Shown here one piece after another: positions 36,771 to 45,678 of a DNA stretch of 64,000 bases (within the stretch, counting starts at the first letter, position 1; each line of letters starts with the position of its first letter). The stretch comes from Millisia brevis NBRC 105863 (GTDB taxonomy: Bacteria > Actinomycetota > Actinomycetes > Mycobacteriales > Mycobacteriaceae). The notes beneath the pieces are model-generated. The model worked only from the letters and a program-made list of their open reading frames with translations. It did no database searches and had not been told where the DNA came from. The stretch covers positions 541,877 through 605,876 of the forward strand of contig NZ_BCRN01000001.1 of NCBI RefSeq assembly GCF_001552615.1, given 5' to 3'. A program made the translations under genes and the position numbers.

Positions 36771-38255
36771 TCACTTGGCCGAGGTAGGGTCGCGCACGTC
36801 GGCGAGCAGACGCCATCCGAACCACGGCGGAATGTCGTCGTGTTTGACGGTGGTCTGTTCCACCCGGAACCTCGGCGAGTTCCAGCCGGCGACGGCATCG
36901 GACACCCGGCGGCTGTTGTCCGCGGTCCCTTCGCCCGGACGGTAGAGCACACGCAGGACGCCGCCCCGATTGCGTCGACTTCGCGCCCATGCGATCAGCG
37001 GCCGCGGGTCGGTGTACAACGCGTCGAAGGTGTACACCTCGTCGGGATCGGTGTGTTCGAGGATCCGCATCAGGGCTGCGCCGCCGCCGGAGTGTGCGGT
37101 CAGAATCAGTCGGCGTCGGGCGGCCGTCCGCCCGGTCTGCGCTCCGAAGATCCTCAACGATTCGTCGATCAGCCGTTGCAGGGCATGCGGCTCCACCAGC
37201 GCCGGGAAGGTATAGCGCGCCGTCTTCTTGCCGATCGGGGCATGGTTGCCGCGAGGAAGAACCATCAAGGTGGGCGCGGTGCGGGTCACCGCGGTGGGAT
37301 TCTTCGGATCGGCGAAGTCGAGCCCACTGACCGGGAGCTTGTCGCGCACGATGTTCATCCGGCCCTCGCGCCCCGACCAGCCGTGCAGGTGGACTACCAC
37401 GTCGACCGTTGTCGCCTGCGCGGCGGCGCTGTTCTTCGGTGCGGCGTTCCACTTCAAGACGAGGTCGGGTGGGCTGCCGGCGTGCCCGCGCAACATCGGA
37501 AGGTGGTCGACGACGTATACCGAGGCAGGCGCGGCCGACCCGGACGCGCGCACCGGAGCGCCGCTCTGTGGTGCCGGCGGCGTCGAGGCGGGTGTCCCGT
37601 CGACCCGGATGACGGCGAAGTACTGCGCCTGGTTGCCGTCGGTTCGCAGCAGGCCATCCGGTCCGGTGCGCAGTGTCTTGGCGTCGACGTTCTGCCGAAC
37701 ATTTCCGCCGATCACTCGTATCCGGCCGGGATGGACCGCAGTAACGATGTCGCAGTGCGTCGCCCGGCGCTGCCGGTCCCCGATGGTGTCGTAGGTGGCC
37801 CCGCTGCCGCTGCGGGACTTGCACACCAGGTCGCCGACCCGCGGCGCCACCTCACCGACGCGAAACGCTCGGAAGGGGTTGGTGGTGTTCCCCGACAATC
37901 GATTACGGCGAGCAGCACGAATATAGGTCTGGTGGGCGGTGGAATAGGCGAAGGACGGGCCCGCTCCGGCCCGCCTCATCACCCACGACACGAAGACCGC
38001 GCTCCACGGATGGGCACCCTGCCACTGTGTACTGCGCAAGCGGTCGGCGGCGACGGTGATTCCGACCCCGGTGCGGTAGTACTCCTGGAGGATGGGGGTT
38101 GCGGCGGTGTCGGTTTCGACCAGTCGAACGCCCCCTCCCGGATGCCATCGCCGGTACTCGGCCTCCGCGATGTGGGCGACGGCAGCCGACAACGAGGTAC
38201 CCGCCGGCGGGTGTGCGACGAGCTCGGGAGCGGGCCGCTCCTCGGTGATACTCAT
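36771..38255 (-). CDS. DUF2272 peptidase-like domain fused to alpha/beta hydrolase domain
   Basis: 494 aa from ATG 38255 ([15 protein letters not shown]), GGAAGGGG 10 nt upstream. Residues about 20-215 are a DUF2272 domain: [31 protein letters not shown], then [26 protein letters not shown], that is the CHAP/NlpC-like fold where the family has serine rather than cysteine. After a Pro/Ala linker, residues 245-494 form an esterase-like domain ([21 protein letters not shown], nucleophile S389 in [10 protein letters not shown]). There is no signal peptide. It is the last gene of the 45.5-36.8 kb operon. Possible role in cell-wall or ester-bond hydrolysis of other cells (inference). Confidence 0.7.
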   Translation of the reverse strand: MSITEERPAPELVAHPPAGTSLSAAVAHIAEAEYRRWHPGGGVRLVETDTAATPILQEYYRTGVGITVAADRLRSTQWQGAHPWSAVFVSWVMRRAGAGPSFAYSTAHQTYIRAARRNRLSGNTTNPFRAFRVGEVAPRVGDLVCKSRSGSGATYDTIGDRQRRATHCDIVTAVHPGRIRVIGGNVRQNVDAKTLRTGPDGLLRTDGNQAQYFAVIRVDGTPASTPPAPQSGAPVRASGSAAPASVYVVDHLPMLRGHAGSPPDLVLKWNAAPKNSAAAQATTVDVVVHLHGWSGREGRMNIVRDKLPVSGLDFADPKNPTAVTRTAPTLMVLPRGNHAPIGKKTARYTFPALVEPHALQRLIDESLRIFGAQTGRTAARRRLILTAHSGGGAALMRILEHTDPDEVYTFDALYTDPRPLIAWARSRRNRGGVLRVLYRPGEGTADNSRRVSDAVAGWNSPRFRVEQTTVKHDDIPPWFGWRLLADVRDPTSAK

Positions 38256-38282
38256 GGCGGGCAATCCCCTTCCGAAGGTGTG

Positions 38283-39668
38283 CTACTGCTCATGACGGAT
38301 GCGCGCGTAGCCGGAGTAGCAGGACAGAATCGACTGCGGATCGAGTTGTAGACGACCGATCGTCGCGTTGAAGGTACGCATCAGCACCCCGGTGGAACTG
38401 TCGCCGACCAGTTGCTGTTCGAAGTTGAAGATATTGCGGCCGATGGTGTCGTCCAGCTGCTCCAGCGCCCTGGCCAGCTCGTCCGGGGTACGTGAGGCGG
38501 CGGCGATCGACCGGATCTGCGGCCGGGCATGCACGGTGGTTGCCTTGACCATCAGGTCGAACTGGGCGGTGGACATAGCCGGCCATCCCGCGCTCCCCGG
38601 AAATGCGCGCAGCGCGTCGTAGGAGAAGTAGCCGTCGGCGGTTCGGGAGGCCTGCAACTTGCCGATCAGGCACGTCAACCGGCGTTTCGGTCCGGGGCGG
38701 GCGACCCGCGCGAGCGCCCGGTTCGCACGGTCGAGGATGTGGTCGAAGGTTTGTTGCCGTTCGGGCGGCAACGGCGTGCTCACCCACACGATGTGGATGC
38801 GCCGGTTCTGGCGCCGATCGTCCTCGTTGCGGGGATTGCGAACGCTGGGCCGTCGGGTGCCGAAGGCCGCGCTCTGTACGGAGAACCGTTTCAGTGCGGC
38901 GGCAGGCAGCCCGGTGGCCAGGGCGCGTCGATGAACTTCGTCGACGAGGAAGTTGCGTGCACTGATCGCCCGATCGATGCTGACCTGTTGTTCGAAATCG
39001 CGTCCCTTGGTGTCGAAGTCCGCGAAACCCTCGACAACAACGCTGATGTGGTGGTGTGCGAGCAGCGCTCCCACGATCGCGTTGGCCACGGCCCGGATCT
39101 CGGTGACCTGATCCGGCCGCAGATCGGTGACCTTGGTGGCATACCTCGGGTAGTCGGCCACAACGATCGTGCCGGGCAGTGTCGTCCCGGCGACGTCGGG
39201 GATCTCCCGGGGCCAGTCGGCGTGCCGGTAGGACTGCTCGTAACTCGGTCCCGCTTCTTCGAATCCCGACGCTGCTGTGCCCCAGTCGGACTCGTCGAGA
39301 TTCTCCTGCCCGTCGAATGTCTCCCCGTAGGCCGGCTCGCTCTCGAATTCGGGCTCGGTCTCTTCGAGCCCGGCCACACCGAAATCCGCGGGATACTCCT
39401 CGGCCGTCGGTCCTGCATCCCGGGAGAACTGCTCCGCCTCGTCGGTCAATTCGCTATCGCTATATTCGTTGTCGTCATATTCATAGTCGGCGGCAAGATC
39501 GGCTGCCGAATATGGAGCTTCCCAGTCTAATTCGCCGGCATCCGCAGTCTCCGAATCGTAGTTCTCCGACGCCCACTGTTCGCCGACTATCGTGTCCGGC
39601 AGCTCCCAGTCGGAACCGGTAGGGGCCTCGGGTGCCACGGCGAATATGGGGTGGTCCGACGTTGTCAT
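38283..39668 (-). CDS. OmpA-like domain protein with long acidic N-terminus
   Basis: 461 aa from ATG 39668 with AGGAGG 9 nt upstream. Residues 1-150 are strongly acidic and low in complexity (ADYEYDDNEYSDSELTDEAEQF), with no signal peptide. Residues about 180-295 are an OmpA-like peptidoglycan-binding fold: ISVVVEGFADFDTKG, VSIDRAISARNFL, and DDRRQNRRIHIVW with the conserved arginine. The last 165 residues (LTCLIGKLQASRTADGYFSYDALRAF) are unrecognised. An OmpA domain without export signal in an actinobacterium is uncommon. Part of the seven-gene operon, 18-34 nt from its neighbours. Confidence 0.72.
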   Translation of the reverse strand: MTTSDHPIFAVAPEAPTGSDWELPDTIVGEQWASENYDSETADAGELDWEAPYSAADLAADYEYDDNEYSDSELTDEAEQFSRDAGPTAEEYPADFGVAGLEETEPEFESEPAYGETFDGQENLDESDWGTAASGFEEAGPSYEQSYRHADWPREIPDVAGTTLPGTIVVADYPRYATKVTDLRPDQVTEIRAVANAIVGALLAHHHISVVVEGFADFDTKGRDFEQQVSIDRAISARNFLVDEVHRRALATGLPAAALKRFSVQSAAFGTRRPSVRNPRNEDDRRQNRRIHIVWVSTPLPPERQQTFDHILDRANRALARVARPGPKRRLTCLIGKLQASRTADGYFSYDALRAFPGSAGWPAMSTAQFDLMVKATTVHARPQIRSIAAASRTPDELARALEQLDDTIGRNIFNFEQQLVGDSSTGVLMRTFNATIGRLQLDPQSILSCYSGYARIRHEQ

Positions 39669-39702
39669 GTCTGTAACCTCCTGGTGGCTGCGTGATCGTC
39701 GA

Positions 39703-41031
39703 TCAGCGGCCGACGTGCACGGGATGGCCGTTGGTAGACGGATCGGCGATCGGTGCGGCAGTGGGACGCACGAGCAGCCGGGTGGGCTGGGCACTGCGTG
39801 GTGACGACTGGCCGCGCCGCTGGGTTACCGCCAGATCCTTGACCGTTTCGCCGGTCGCGGACTGCCACAAATCGATGGTGCGGTTCATCGTCTTGGCGAT
39901 CTGATCGGTGGCCGGCGGCGTGATGTTGTGCAGCTTGAAGAGCAGCTCCGCAGCGGTCGGGTCGTCGAACAGGCCCAGTTCTATCGACCACAGCACCGGG
40001 GAGAGCAGGTCGGCCAATTCGAATAGTTCTCGGGTCTGACGTGAGGGTTCGATCCCGACACGCCGCCCGATGGCGGTGAGCCGATCGGCGGGATTGCCGG
40101 AGCCGGCGCCGGCGGTCGCGCTGAGGTCCACGACGACCGCCGAGTCGGTTTCGACCGTCAGGTGGAACCAGTTCATCATGCAGACATATCCGAATTCCTC
40201 CCGTGAGAGGAGGCCGCCGCGGCGGCGCAGCCGGAGCATCTCGCCGATCGTCTGGCACAAGAAGGCGACGTAACTGATGTCGGTGGGGTTCTGCCCGGAG
40301 CTGTTCTTCTCGTTCTCGATCCCGAGCCAGACCTGCCGGAGCAACTCGTTCCACAGCTCGAGGAAGCGGGTATTGCTCGCCGGGCCGGCCCCGAGTTTCC
40401 AGGGCTGTCCGTCGACACCGGCGGCCGGATGGGGCAGATCGAGTCCGAACATCCGCCAGTAGGCATTGCGTCGGTTCACGCGGGCATCCGGACGCAGTGC
40501 GCTGGTGGGACTTGCGATCCGGAACAGGGGCGGGTCCCGGAAGAAGATGTCCTCGGTTCCGCGCAACCATGCCGTTGTCGCTATCGTCGGTGTCGGCAGA
40601 CTCTCACCGGTTACGTACCGGCGGACCACCTCGGACATGATTTCGATGATTCCGGTGCTCTCGACCAGATACGCGTAGAACATGTGATCCCAGGCCTGGG
40701 AGGTGCCGGTGCCCAAGGCAGGTCCGCCGGTGTTGTAGCCCAACGGAAGTGGAAGATTGGGGTTCGCCGACGGGGTGTTGACGCCGGAGCTGAGCAGGGT
40801 GCGCAGCGGATCCGGCAGCTTGGTCATCGCGATGGTGTCGGGATTTCCGAGGGGAACCGACGAGGACCCGGGGATGATCGCCGGAACGACGGCACCCCAT
40901 GTGGTTACACCCCCTGTCGCCCACACTTCCTCGAGCCAGCGGCTGAGTTGCTCGGGATGGAATGTGAAGACCGCGTCCGCCTCCGACAGCAGTGTCTTGC
41001 CCTTGAGGAGGGCCGCCAACTTGCGAAACAT
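39703..41031 (-). CDS. Unrecognised 442-aa protein of the secreted-enzyme-like operon
   Basis: I do not recognise this protein. It starts MFRKLAALLKGKTLLSEADAVFTFHPEQLSRWLEEVW. The middle is rich in tryptophan and aromatic residues (AWDHMFYAYLVESTGIIEIMSEVVRRYVTG, RNAYWRMFGLDLPHPAAGVDGQPW) and helical. The C-terminal 40 residues are Ser/Pro/Thr-rich and probably disordered. No signal peptide or membrane span. Position between the OmpA-domain gene (34 nt) and the 170-aa gene (29 nt) makes it an integral member of the operon. Confidence 0.6.
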   Translation of the reverse strand: MFRKLAALLKGKTLLSEADAVFTFHPEQLSRWLEEVWATGGVTTWGAVVPAIIPGSSSVPLGNPDTIAMTKLPDPLRTLLSSGVNTPSANPNLPLPLGYNTGGPALGTGTSQAWDHMFYAYLVESTGIIEIMSEVVRRYVTGESLPTPTIATTAWLRGTEDIFFRDPPLFRIASPTSALRPDARVNRRNAYWRMFGLDLPHPAAGVDGQPWKLGAGPASNTRFLELWNELLRQVWLGIENEKNSSGQNPTDISYVAFLCQTIGEMLRLRRRGGLLSREEFGYVCMMNWFHLTVETDSAVVVDLSATAGAGSGNPADRLTAIGRRVGIEPSRQTRELFELADLLSPVLWSIELGLFDDPTAAELLFKLHNITPPATDQIAKTMNRTIDLWQSATGETVKDLAVTQRRGQSSPRSAQPTRLLVRPTAAPIADPSTNGHPVHVGR

Positions 41032-41060
41032 CTCTCACCTTCCGTCGCGTGAGAATCGAG

Positions 41061-41573
41061 TTATTGATAGGTGACAAAGCTGACGAGGATGGGTTGGCCG
41101 TCATTTCGTGATGAGTCCTCATCGGTGAAGACGTCATTCCAGATCGTCACCGCGACGGCGTGTGGATCGATCAGGTCGATCGTCCGTTCGTCGCTCCCCG
41201 AAGTCGGGATATTCTCGGTCTGTCTCGCGCCGGACAGATACGTAATGAGCAGAGCACGACCGCCTTTCGCGCGAACCGCGGAGGGCCTGTAGCTGATCTT
41301 TCCTCTGCCGGTTCGGGTGTTGACTTCCGACACGGTGAAAGGCAGGATCTGCGTCGCTTTCCCATTCACGGTGTCGTTGCTGCCCAAGGCATACCGAAGC
41401 TCGGAGAACAACGACGTGGACAGCAGCGCGCGCGGGGAGGTCGCCGGCTGCTGCCGGTTGTCGTCGAGGTCGGTCCTCCGCAGGCCTTCGATGATGGCGT
41501 TGGCTACCTCCGCTGCAAACTCCTGCAGATTCCGTACCGGTACCGATGGGGGTGTACTCGACTCGATGGCCAT
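41061..41573 (-). CDS. Unrecognised 170-aa protein of the same operon
   Basis: Starts at ATG 41573 (MAIESSTPPSVPVRNLQEF) behind AGGGAG. No family recognised. The first 60 residues look helical (LQEFAAEVANAIIEGLRR); the rest alternates short strands (ILPFTVSEVNTRTGRGKISY, GRALLITYLSG, AVAVTIWNDVF, PILVSFVTYQ), suggesting a small beta-domain. Soluble. Possible structural or adaptor component; nothing in the sequence points to catalysis. Confidence 0.6.
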   Translation of the reverse strand: MAIESSTPPSVPVRNLQEFAAEVANAIIEGLRRTDLDDNRQQPATSPRALLSTSLFSELRYALGSNDTVNGKATQILPFTVSEVNTRTGRGKISYRPSAVRAKGGRALLITYLSGARQTENIPTSGSDERTIDLIDPHAVAVTIWNDVFTDEDSSRNDGQPILVSFVTYQ

Positions 41574-41590
41574 CTGATTTCTCCCTACTC

Positions 41591-42841
41591 CTATGCGGCG
41601 ATCGAGCGATCGCCACCGACGCGCCGCAGCCACGTCTCCATCTCGATGGGTGCCGTCTTGTTGTCCAGCCCGCGCAGCGCCGTGAGGGCCAGAATTCGCA
41701 TCGGTTCCTGCCGTTGCAGAAAGCTCGAGGTGTACAGCGACGCCCCCGCACGTTCGGCGAGGCGGGTCAATTCGGCCGGGGCCGCGCGGCGCGGGTCGGC
41801 CAGCGTCGCGAGTGCGGCGCCGTGAAAGGCATTCATCGGCAGGCGTGTACAGGTATCGACGATCGCCGGTAGCAGGGGAAGACTGGCGCGGATGACCGCG
41901 GCGGCGTGCGAGGACGCCCGATCCGCCGGATACCGTGTCAACCATCGTTCTCCCAGTTCATCCCAAGGGCCCGGGCCGAACCATGAGCGGCACAACGCCA
42001 CGTTGAACAGCACGCGCACCATCGCGATCGGATGGGGATCGCCGATCGGCATGCGGAAGACGGCGCGCGGCGGCCCGTCGACGACGCTGGCCAGGGCGGG
42101 TACCGGCGCGTATCCGAGGAGGGCGAAGGCGTAGACATCGGCGGCGACCTCACCTGCCCAGCTGTGCCAGGCCTCCGCCGCGAGACCGCTGTGCGTTTCG
42201 AGAGTCGATCGCAGCGCGGCCGCCAGTTCCGGCGCCCAGCCGGTCATATGCGCCACCTGGTGCCCGGTTTCGTGTATCAACGACGTCGGCTCCCACAGGT
42301 GGTAACGCGTGATCTTGATCGCGGCGGCCGGTGACAGCGAGGCATCCCATAGCCGGGCGCCCGCCCGCAGGATCGACGCCCCCAGCCCCTTGTCGAGATA
42401 GGTGAGCACCGGCGGTGAGTCGATGCCGAGCGGTCGCAGCACCACGTCCATGCTGTAGACGGCGAGGGTGTCCAGACCGCGCAGGACGGCGGCCAGCCGC
42501 GGATTGGTTCGGGTGTTGACCGCGTCGCTGTAGAAGTCGACCATCGCCTCGGCGCGGGTATAGCGGCGTCGCAGATCCAGCAGTTCGGACCGAGCTCGGG
42601 CGAGGTCGGCCATGGTCTGCGCGGCCACCAGCGCGAACAGCAGGCGATCGGCCTGCGCGGTCAGCCGGTTGGCCTGACCGATCAGGCTCGCGCGCACGCT
42701 GCGCCCGAGGTAGGTCTCCAATTCCTTCCACGCCGAGGCGGACGCCCCGACGTCGAGGTCGCCCAGCGCCGCGCAGGCCCGCCGCCAATGCCGCGCCTCG
42801 CCGCCGAGGGCCGCTGCTTCGGTGCCGAAGGTGATGGTCAT
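41591..42841 (-). CDS. Predicted HExxH zinc metallopeptidase
   Basis: 416 aa from ATG 42841, overlapping the upstream gene by 4 nt (ATGA). The active-site motif HETGH is at residues 190-194 inside PTSLIHETGHQVAHMTGW, with GEVAADVYAF (E231, D235) about 37 residues later as candidate third ligand, a gluzincin-like layout. The rest is helical; the first 130 residues (ARARSELLDLRRRYTRAEAM) may be a coiled domain. No signal peptide. I cannot place it in a named peptidase family. The peptidase call rests on this motif and the operon context. Confidence 0.65.
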   Translation of the reverse strand: MTITFGTEAAALGGEARHWRRACAALGDLDVGASASAWKELETYLGRSVRASLIGQANRLTAQADRLLFALVAAQTMADLARARSELLDLRRRYTRAEAMVDFYSDAVNTRTNPRLAAVLRGLDTLAVYSMDVVLRPLGIDSPPVLTYLDKGLGASILRAGARLWDASLSPAAAIKITRYHLWEPTSLIHETGHQVAHMTGWAPELAAALRSTLETHSGLAAEAWHSWAGEVAADVYAFALLGYAPVPALASVVDGPPRAVFRMPIGDPHPIAMVRVLFNVALCRSWFGPGPWDELGERWLTRYPADRASSHAAAVIRASLPLLPAIVDTCTRLPMNAFHGAALATLADPRRAAPAELTRLAERAGASLYTSSFLQRQEPMRILALTALRGLDNKTAPIEMETWLRRVGGDRSIAA

Positions 42842-45249
42842 CGAAGCATCCCGGGCGACACCGAGACCGTGGGTGCGGGCACCTGGGTGGGGCCGGCGCC
42901 GACGCCGTCGAAGGTGACCGTGATTGTCACACCGTCGGCGGGATCGGCGACGGCGGCGGCAAATTGGGCACCGCTGTGAGTGAGGAAGGTGGTGATCCCG
43001 GTTCGTGTCGCGGCGGTGATCGCGGTACCGATCCGCGCGGCCGCGGTCGCATCGGTCACCGTCGACGAACCGACCAGGCGGCGGGCGATGCGATACGGCA
43101 GGCGCGGCAGTGCGACCTGCCACAGGGCGAGCAGGACACCGGGCAGATCGCGCTGTCCCGACGGCGCAGCGCGTTGCAGGCGGGCCTGCAGTGCCCGAGC
43201 CTGTCGCTCGGACAATCGGACGAAGATGCGCATCCTGTTGGTCTGCGGATCCCAGTGCACGCTGACCAATCGCCGCGGTCGGCGGACCCGACGGGCCGGC
43301 AACCGGGCCGAGCGGATGCGGAAGAAGCGCTGGCCGGGTCCCGGCCGGAACCCGCCCGCTCGCACTCCGGTCGTCCGGCCGCGGCCCAGGGCGGGCTCAC
43401 CGAGCAGTAACCCGGCGGTGCGCTTGGTCAGCGGTTGGTACTCCTCCGCGGCGGCGTGTTCGTCGGCCGGCAGGGTCTCGTCGCGGGTGAAATGGCCGGG
43501 CAGGGTGCCGGGCAGGGTTTCGTAGAGATCCACCTCGGCCTGTACCGGCCACTGTGTGACACCCCGATCGAGCAGGTACGACTCGAGGGTGCCGCCGTCC
43601 GACCACCCGACCGCCCGGGCGGTCTGCCGGGAGACCGGAACCACGAATACTCTGGTGTACCTGCGGAATCGGTACCGCGGTCGGCTCGACCGCGGCATCA
43701 TCACCCATAGTCCGCCCTCCTCGGCCGTCTCGCGCTCCGGTAGGTCCGCGCGTAGCAACCGGTCGGGTAGATAGGCCGCGGCCGACTCCGCGAAGGCCTG
43801 TGCGACGGCGGCGCCCACCTGTAGGGGATCGGCGAGGGCGGCCTCGTCGAGTTGGTCGACCACCCGCAGCACGGTGCTCTCGACCGCCGAGGCCAGCGCC
43901 TCACCGGCGATTCCGCCGTCCGGGCCGGCTGCGCTTTCGAGACCCAGCGCCGAGAAGCCGACGTTGACCGCCGCTTTGGCGATCATCCGGGAAGGCTCCC
44001 GGCCGACCGCGCGAGTGATGGTCGCGGCGGCGGTCGGGCCGATCATATTCTTGATCAGCGAGGCCAAAGGACCGGCGATCAGGTTGATCAGCTTCTCCCT
44101 GGCGCCGGTGACCGTAAGGCCCAGCTTCAACAGCGGCCGGATGGCCAGCACCGCGGGGATGAACTGTTCGATCTCGGCGACCGGCGGCTGCGAGCCGGTG
44201 TACTCGCTCAGCTGTGTGGCGAGCCGGACGCGGGCATCATCGAGTTCGGACTCGAGGTTCTGCGCCTGCTCCGGCTCGTACGAGTCGGTGGTTTCGTCGG
44301 CGGTCGGACTTTCGGAATCGCCTGCGAGATAGAGCGAGAGCAACCGGTTGTCGAACTCGTGCGCCATCTGCGCGGCCAACCCCATCTCGTCGGAGGTCGC
44401 CTCGTCGGATTCGTCGTCGGCGGCTTCACCGACGCCGAGGCGCTTCAGTATCAGCGGAAGTACCGGTCGAATCGGCGCCGGAAGAACCCGGGACAGCGGT
44501 GCCATCAGCTTCGAGACCACCCCCTTCAGGAGGGTCAGGCCGACATTCTTCAGCTTCTCGAGCAGCGGACCCAGCAGATGCCGGCCGATCGATTCGACAC
44601 CGCTCCTGATGGTCTGCAGGCCGCTCTTGGCCGCATCGACGACTCCCTTGATCGGGTTCTTCGCAAACGTCACCGCCTGTGCGATTTTCCGTTTGACGAA
44701 GCTCTTCGCCTTTCCCAGAAGCCTGCCGAGGAAGTTGTCGAAGGCCTCCGAATCGAACGCGGCCGGAGAGTCCAGCGAGTCGAGCAGTTCGTCGAGTTCG
44801 TTTTCGACCAGGCCGCTCAGGTCCGCGCCTTCGAGCCCGGCGCCGAGGCCGTCCACCGCTCGCTGCCATTCCGCTGCCAGCGGGGCGATCCACTGCTCCA
44901 CCGCCTCGCGGGCCTCGGCCTCCGAAGCCGGCGCCGACCACTGCTGTGCATCGGAAAGCAGAAGAGCAGCACCGTCGTTGAGCAATTGTTCCAGGGCTTC
45001 GTCGAAGTCCTCGTCGTGGATGGACTCGAGGAAGTCGGCGGATTCGGCGGCGACCGGGTCCGTTTCGCCGGCGATGTCCTCGCCGAAGGGCGACTCGGTG
45101 GCGTGGAAGCCGTCGAACGGCGGCGCCTCGGTGTCGTCCGCCGCCGCGCGCTCCTCGCCGACGGACTGCGTCAGGTAGGACAGCCCCGCGAACGGGGACG
45201 TCGAGGTTTCGGTGTCGCCGCGAGACCCGGCATGAGACTCGATTGTCAC
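42838..45249 (-). CDS. Large acidic/amphipathic protein, 803 aa, function unknown
   Basis: Start chosen at GTG 45249 (MTIESHAGSRGDTETSTSP), 8 nt after GGAGG; an ATG at 45315 would add 22 residues. Residues 1-180 are acidic, with DEDFDEALEQLLNDGAALLLSDA. About 165-300 and 355-480 are amphipathic and hydrophobic helical stretches (GLLEKLKNVGLTLLKGVVSKLMAPL, then IRPVLPLILKRLG; LINLIAGPLASLIKNM) resembling pore- or membrane-active segments. The C-terminal third is basic (RPRYRFRRYTRVFVVPV; RLPARRVRRPRRLVSV) with beta character. Not a family I can name. First large gene of the operon and possibly its scaffold or membrane-acting part. Confidence 0.62.
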   Translation of the reverse strand: MTIESHAGSRGDTETSTSPFAGLSYLTQSVGEERAAADDTEAPPFDGFHATESPFGEDIAGETDPVAAESADFLESIHDEDFDEALEQLLNDGAALLLSDAQQWSAPASEAEAREAVEQWIAPLAAEWQRAVDGLGAGLEGADLSGLVENELDELLDSLDSPAAFDSEAFDNFLGRLLGKAKSFVKRKIAQAVTFAKNPIKGVVDAAKSGLQTIRSGVESIGRHLLGPLLEKLKNVGLTLLKGVVSKLMAPLSRVLPAPIRPVLPLILKRLGVGEAADDESDEATSDEMGLAAQMAHEFDNRLLSLYLAGDSESPTADETTDSYEPEQAQNLESELDDARVRLATQLSEYTGSQPPVAEIEQFIPAVLAIRPLLKLGLTVTGAREKLINLIAGPLASLIKNMIGPTAAATITRAVGREPSRMIAKAAVNVGFSALGLESAAGPDGGIAGEALASAVESTVLRVVDQLDEAALADPLQVGAAVAQAFAESAAAYLPDRLLRADLPERETAEEGGLWVMMPRSSRPRYRFRRYTRVFVVPVSRQTARAVGWSDGGTLESYLLDRGVTQWPVQAEVDLYETLPGTLPGHFTRDETLPADEHAAAEEYQPLTKRTAGLLLGEPALGRGRTTGVRAGGFRPGPGQRFFRIRSARLPARRVRRPRRLVSVHWDPQTNRMRIFVRLSERQARALQARLQRAAPSGQRDLPGVLLALWQVALPRLPYRIARRLVGSSTVTDATAAARIGTAITAATRTGITTFLTHSGAQFAAAVADPADGVTITVTFDGVGAGPTQVPAPTVSVSPGMLR

Positions 45250-45311
45250 GATGTGCACCTCCGCGGAACGGGCATTGACGTCAGTGTTCGCGAGGGTGAT
45301 GTACCGCAGCG

Positions 45312-45539
45312 TCAACGTCCCGTATCACCTGTCGTATCGGAATCGGATGGTGCAGAGCGTGGTTCCGGTTCGATCAGTTCGGAAAGGACGCTCGCGATCT
45401 GTCGACATGCGGCGTCGATATCGGCGAACACCCAGCCGTTCGTGGCATTGCCGTCGTCGGCGACGAGCACCCGAATGACGATCCGATGCGAGTCCCGCCA
45501 CGCCCGCACGACGACCATTCGATGGATATCAGTGGTCAC
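45312..45539 (-). CDS. Small conserved-looking protein, 75 aa, leading the operon
   Basis: Short frame beginning GTG 45539 (MTTDIHRMVVVRAWRDSHRIVIRVLVADDGN), with a beta-hairpin-like N-terminus, a helix (FADIDAACRQIASVLSELIE) and an acidic tail. It lies right after the divergent SARP promoter region and 62 nt before the large gene's start. There is no clear ribosome-binding site. Its position and amino-acid make-up favour a real gene, but the evidence is limited. Confidence 0.5.
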   Translation of the reverse strand: MTTDIHRMVVVRAWRDSHRIVIRVLVADDGNATNGWVFADIDAACRQIASVLSELIEPEPRSAPSDSDTTGDTGR

Positions 45540-45561
45540 GGCAACGACGCTGACAGCCGGC

Positions 45562-45612
45562 CGTCAACGCCGTGTTGCCGCCGAGCGCTCGGGATTGACG
45601 GATCGTTGACGA
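45562..45612. promoter_or_regulatory. SARP-type direct repeats in the divergent promoter
   Basis: TTGACG at 45595-45600 and TTGACG at 45606-45611 are direct repeats 11 bp apart, one helix turn, the spacing SARP activators recognise. A third copy on the other strand is CGTCAA at 45562-45567. They lie in the 139-bp gap between the seven-gene operon and the SARP gene at 45679, so this is a good candidate control site for both. Confidence 0.6.
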
Positions 45613-45678
45613 TGCCTCAGCGGCGGACACGGATGCTGTGACGATCCGGTTCGACGCCGGGAACCGCGAGGGGTTCGG

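Noticed and set aside
36771..45539. Contractile injection system (eCIS or phage tail)
   Set aside because: Domain types occur near such systems elsewhere, but no sheath, tube, spike, baseplate or AAA ATPase is encoded here.
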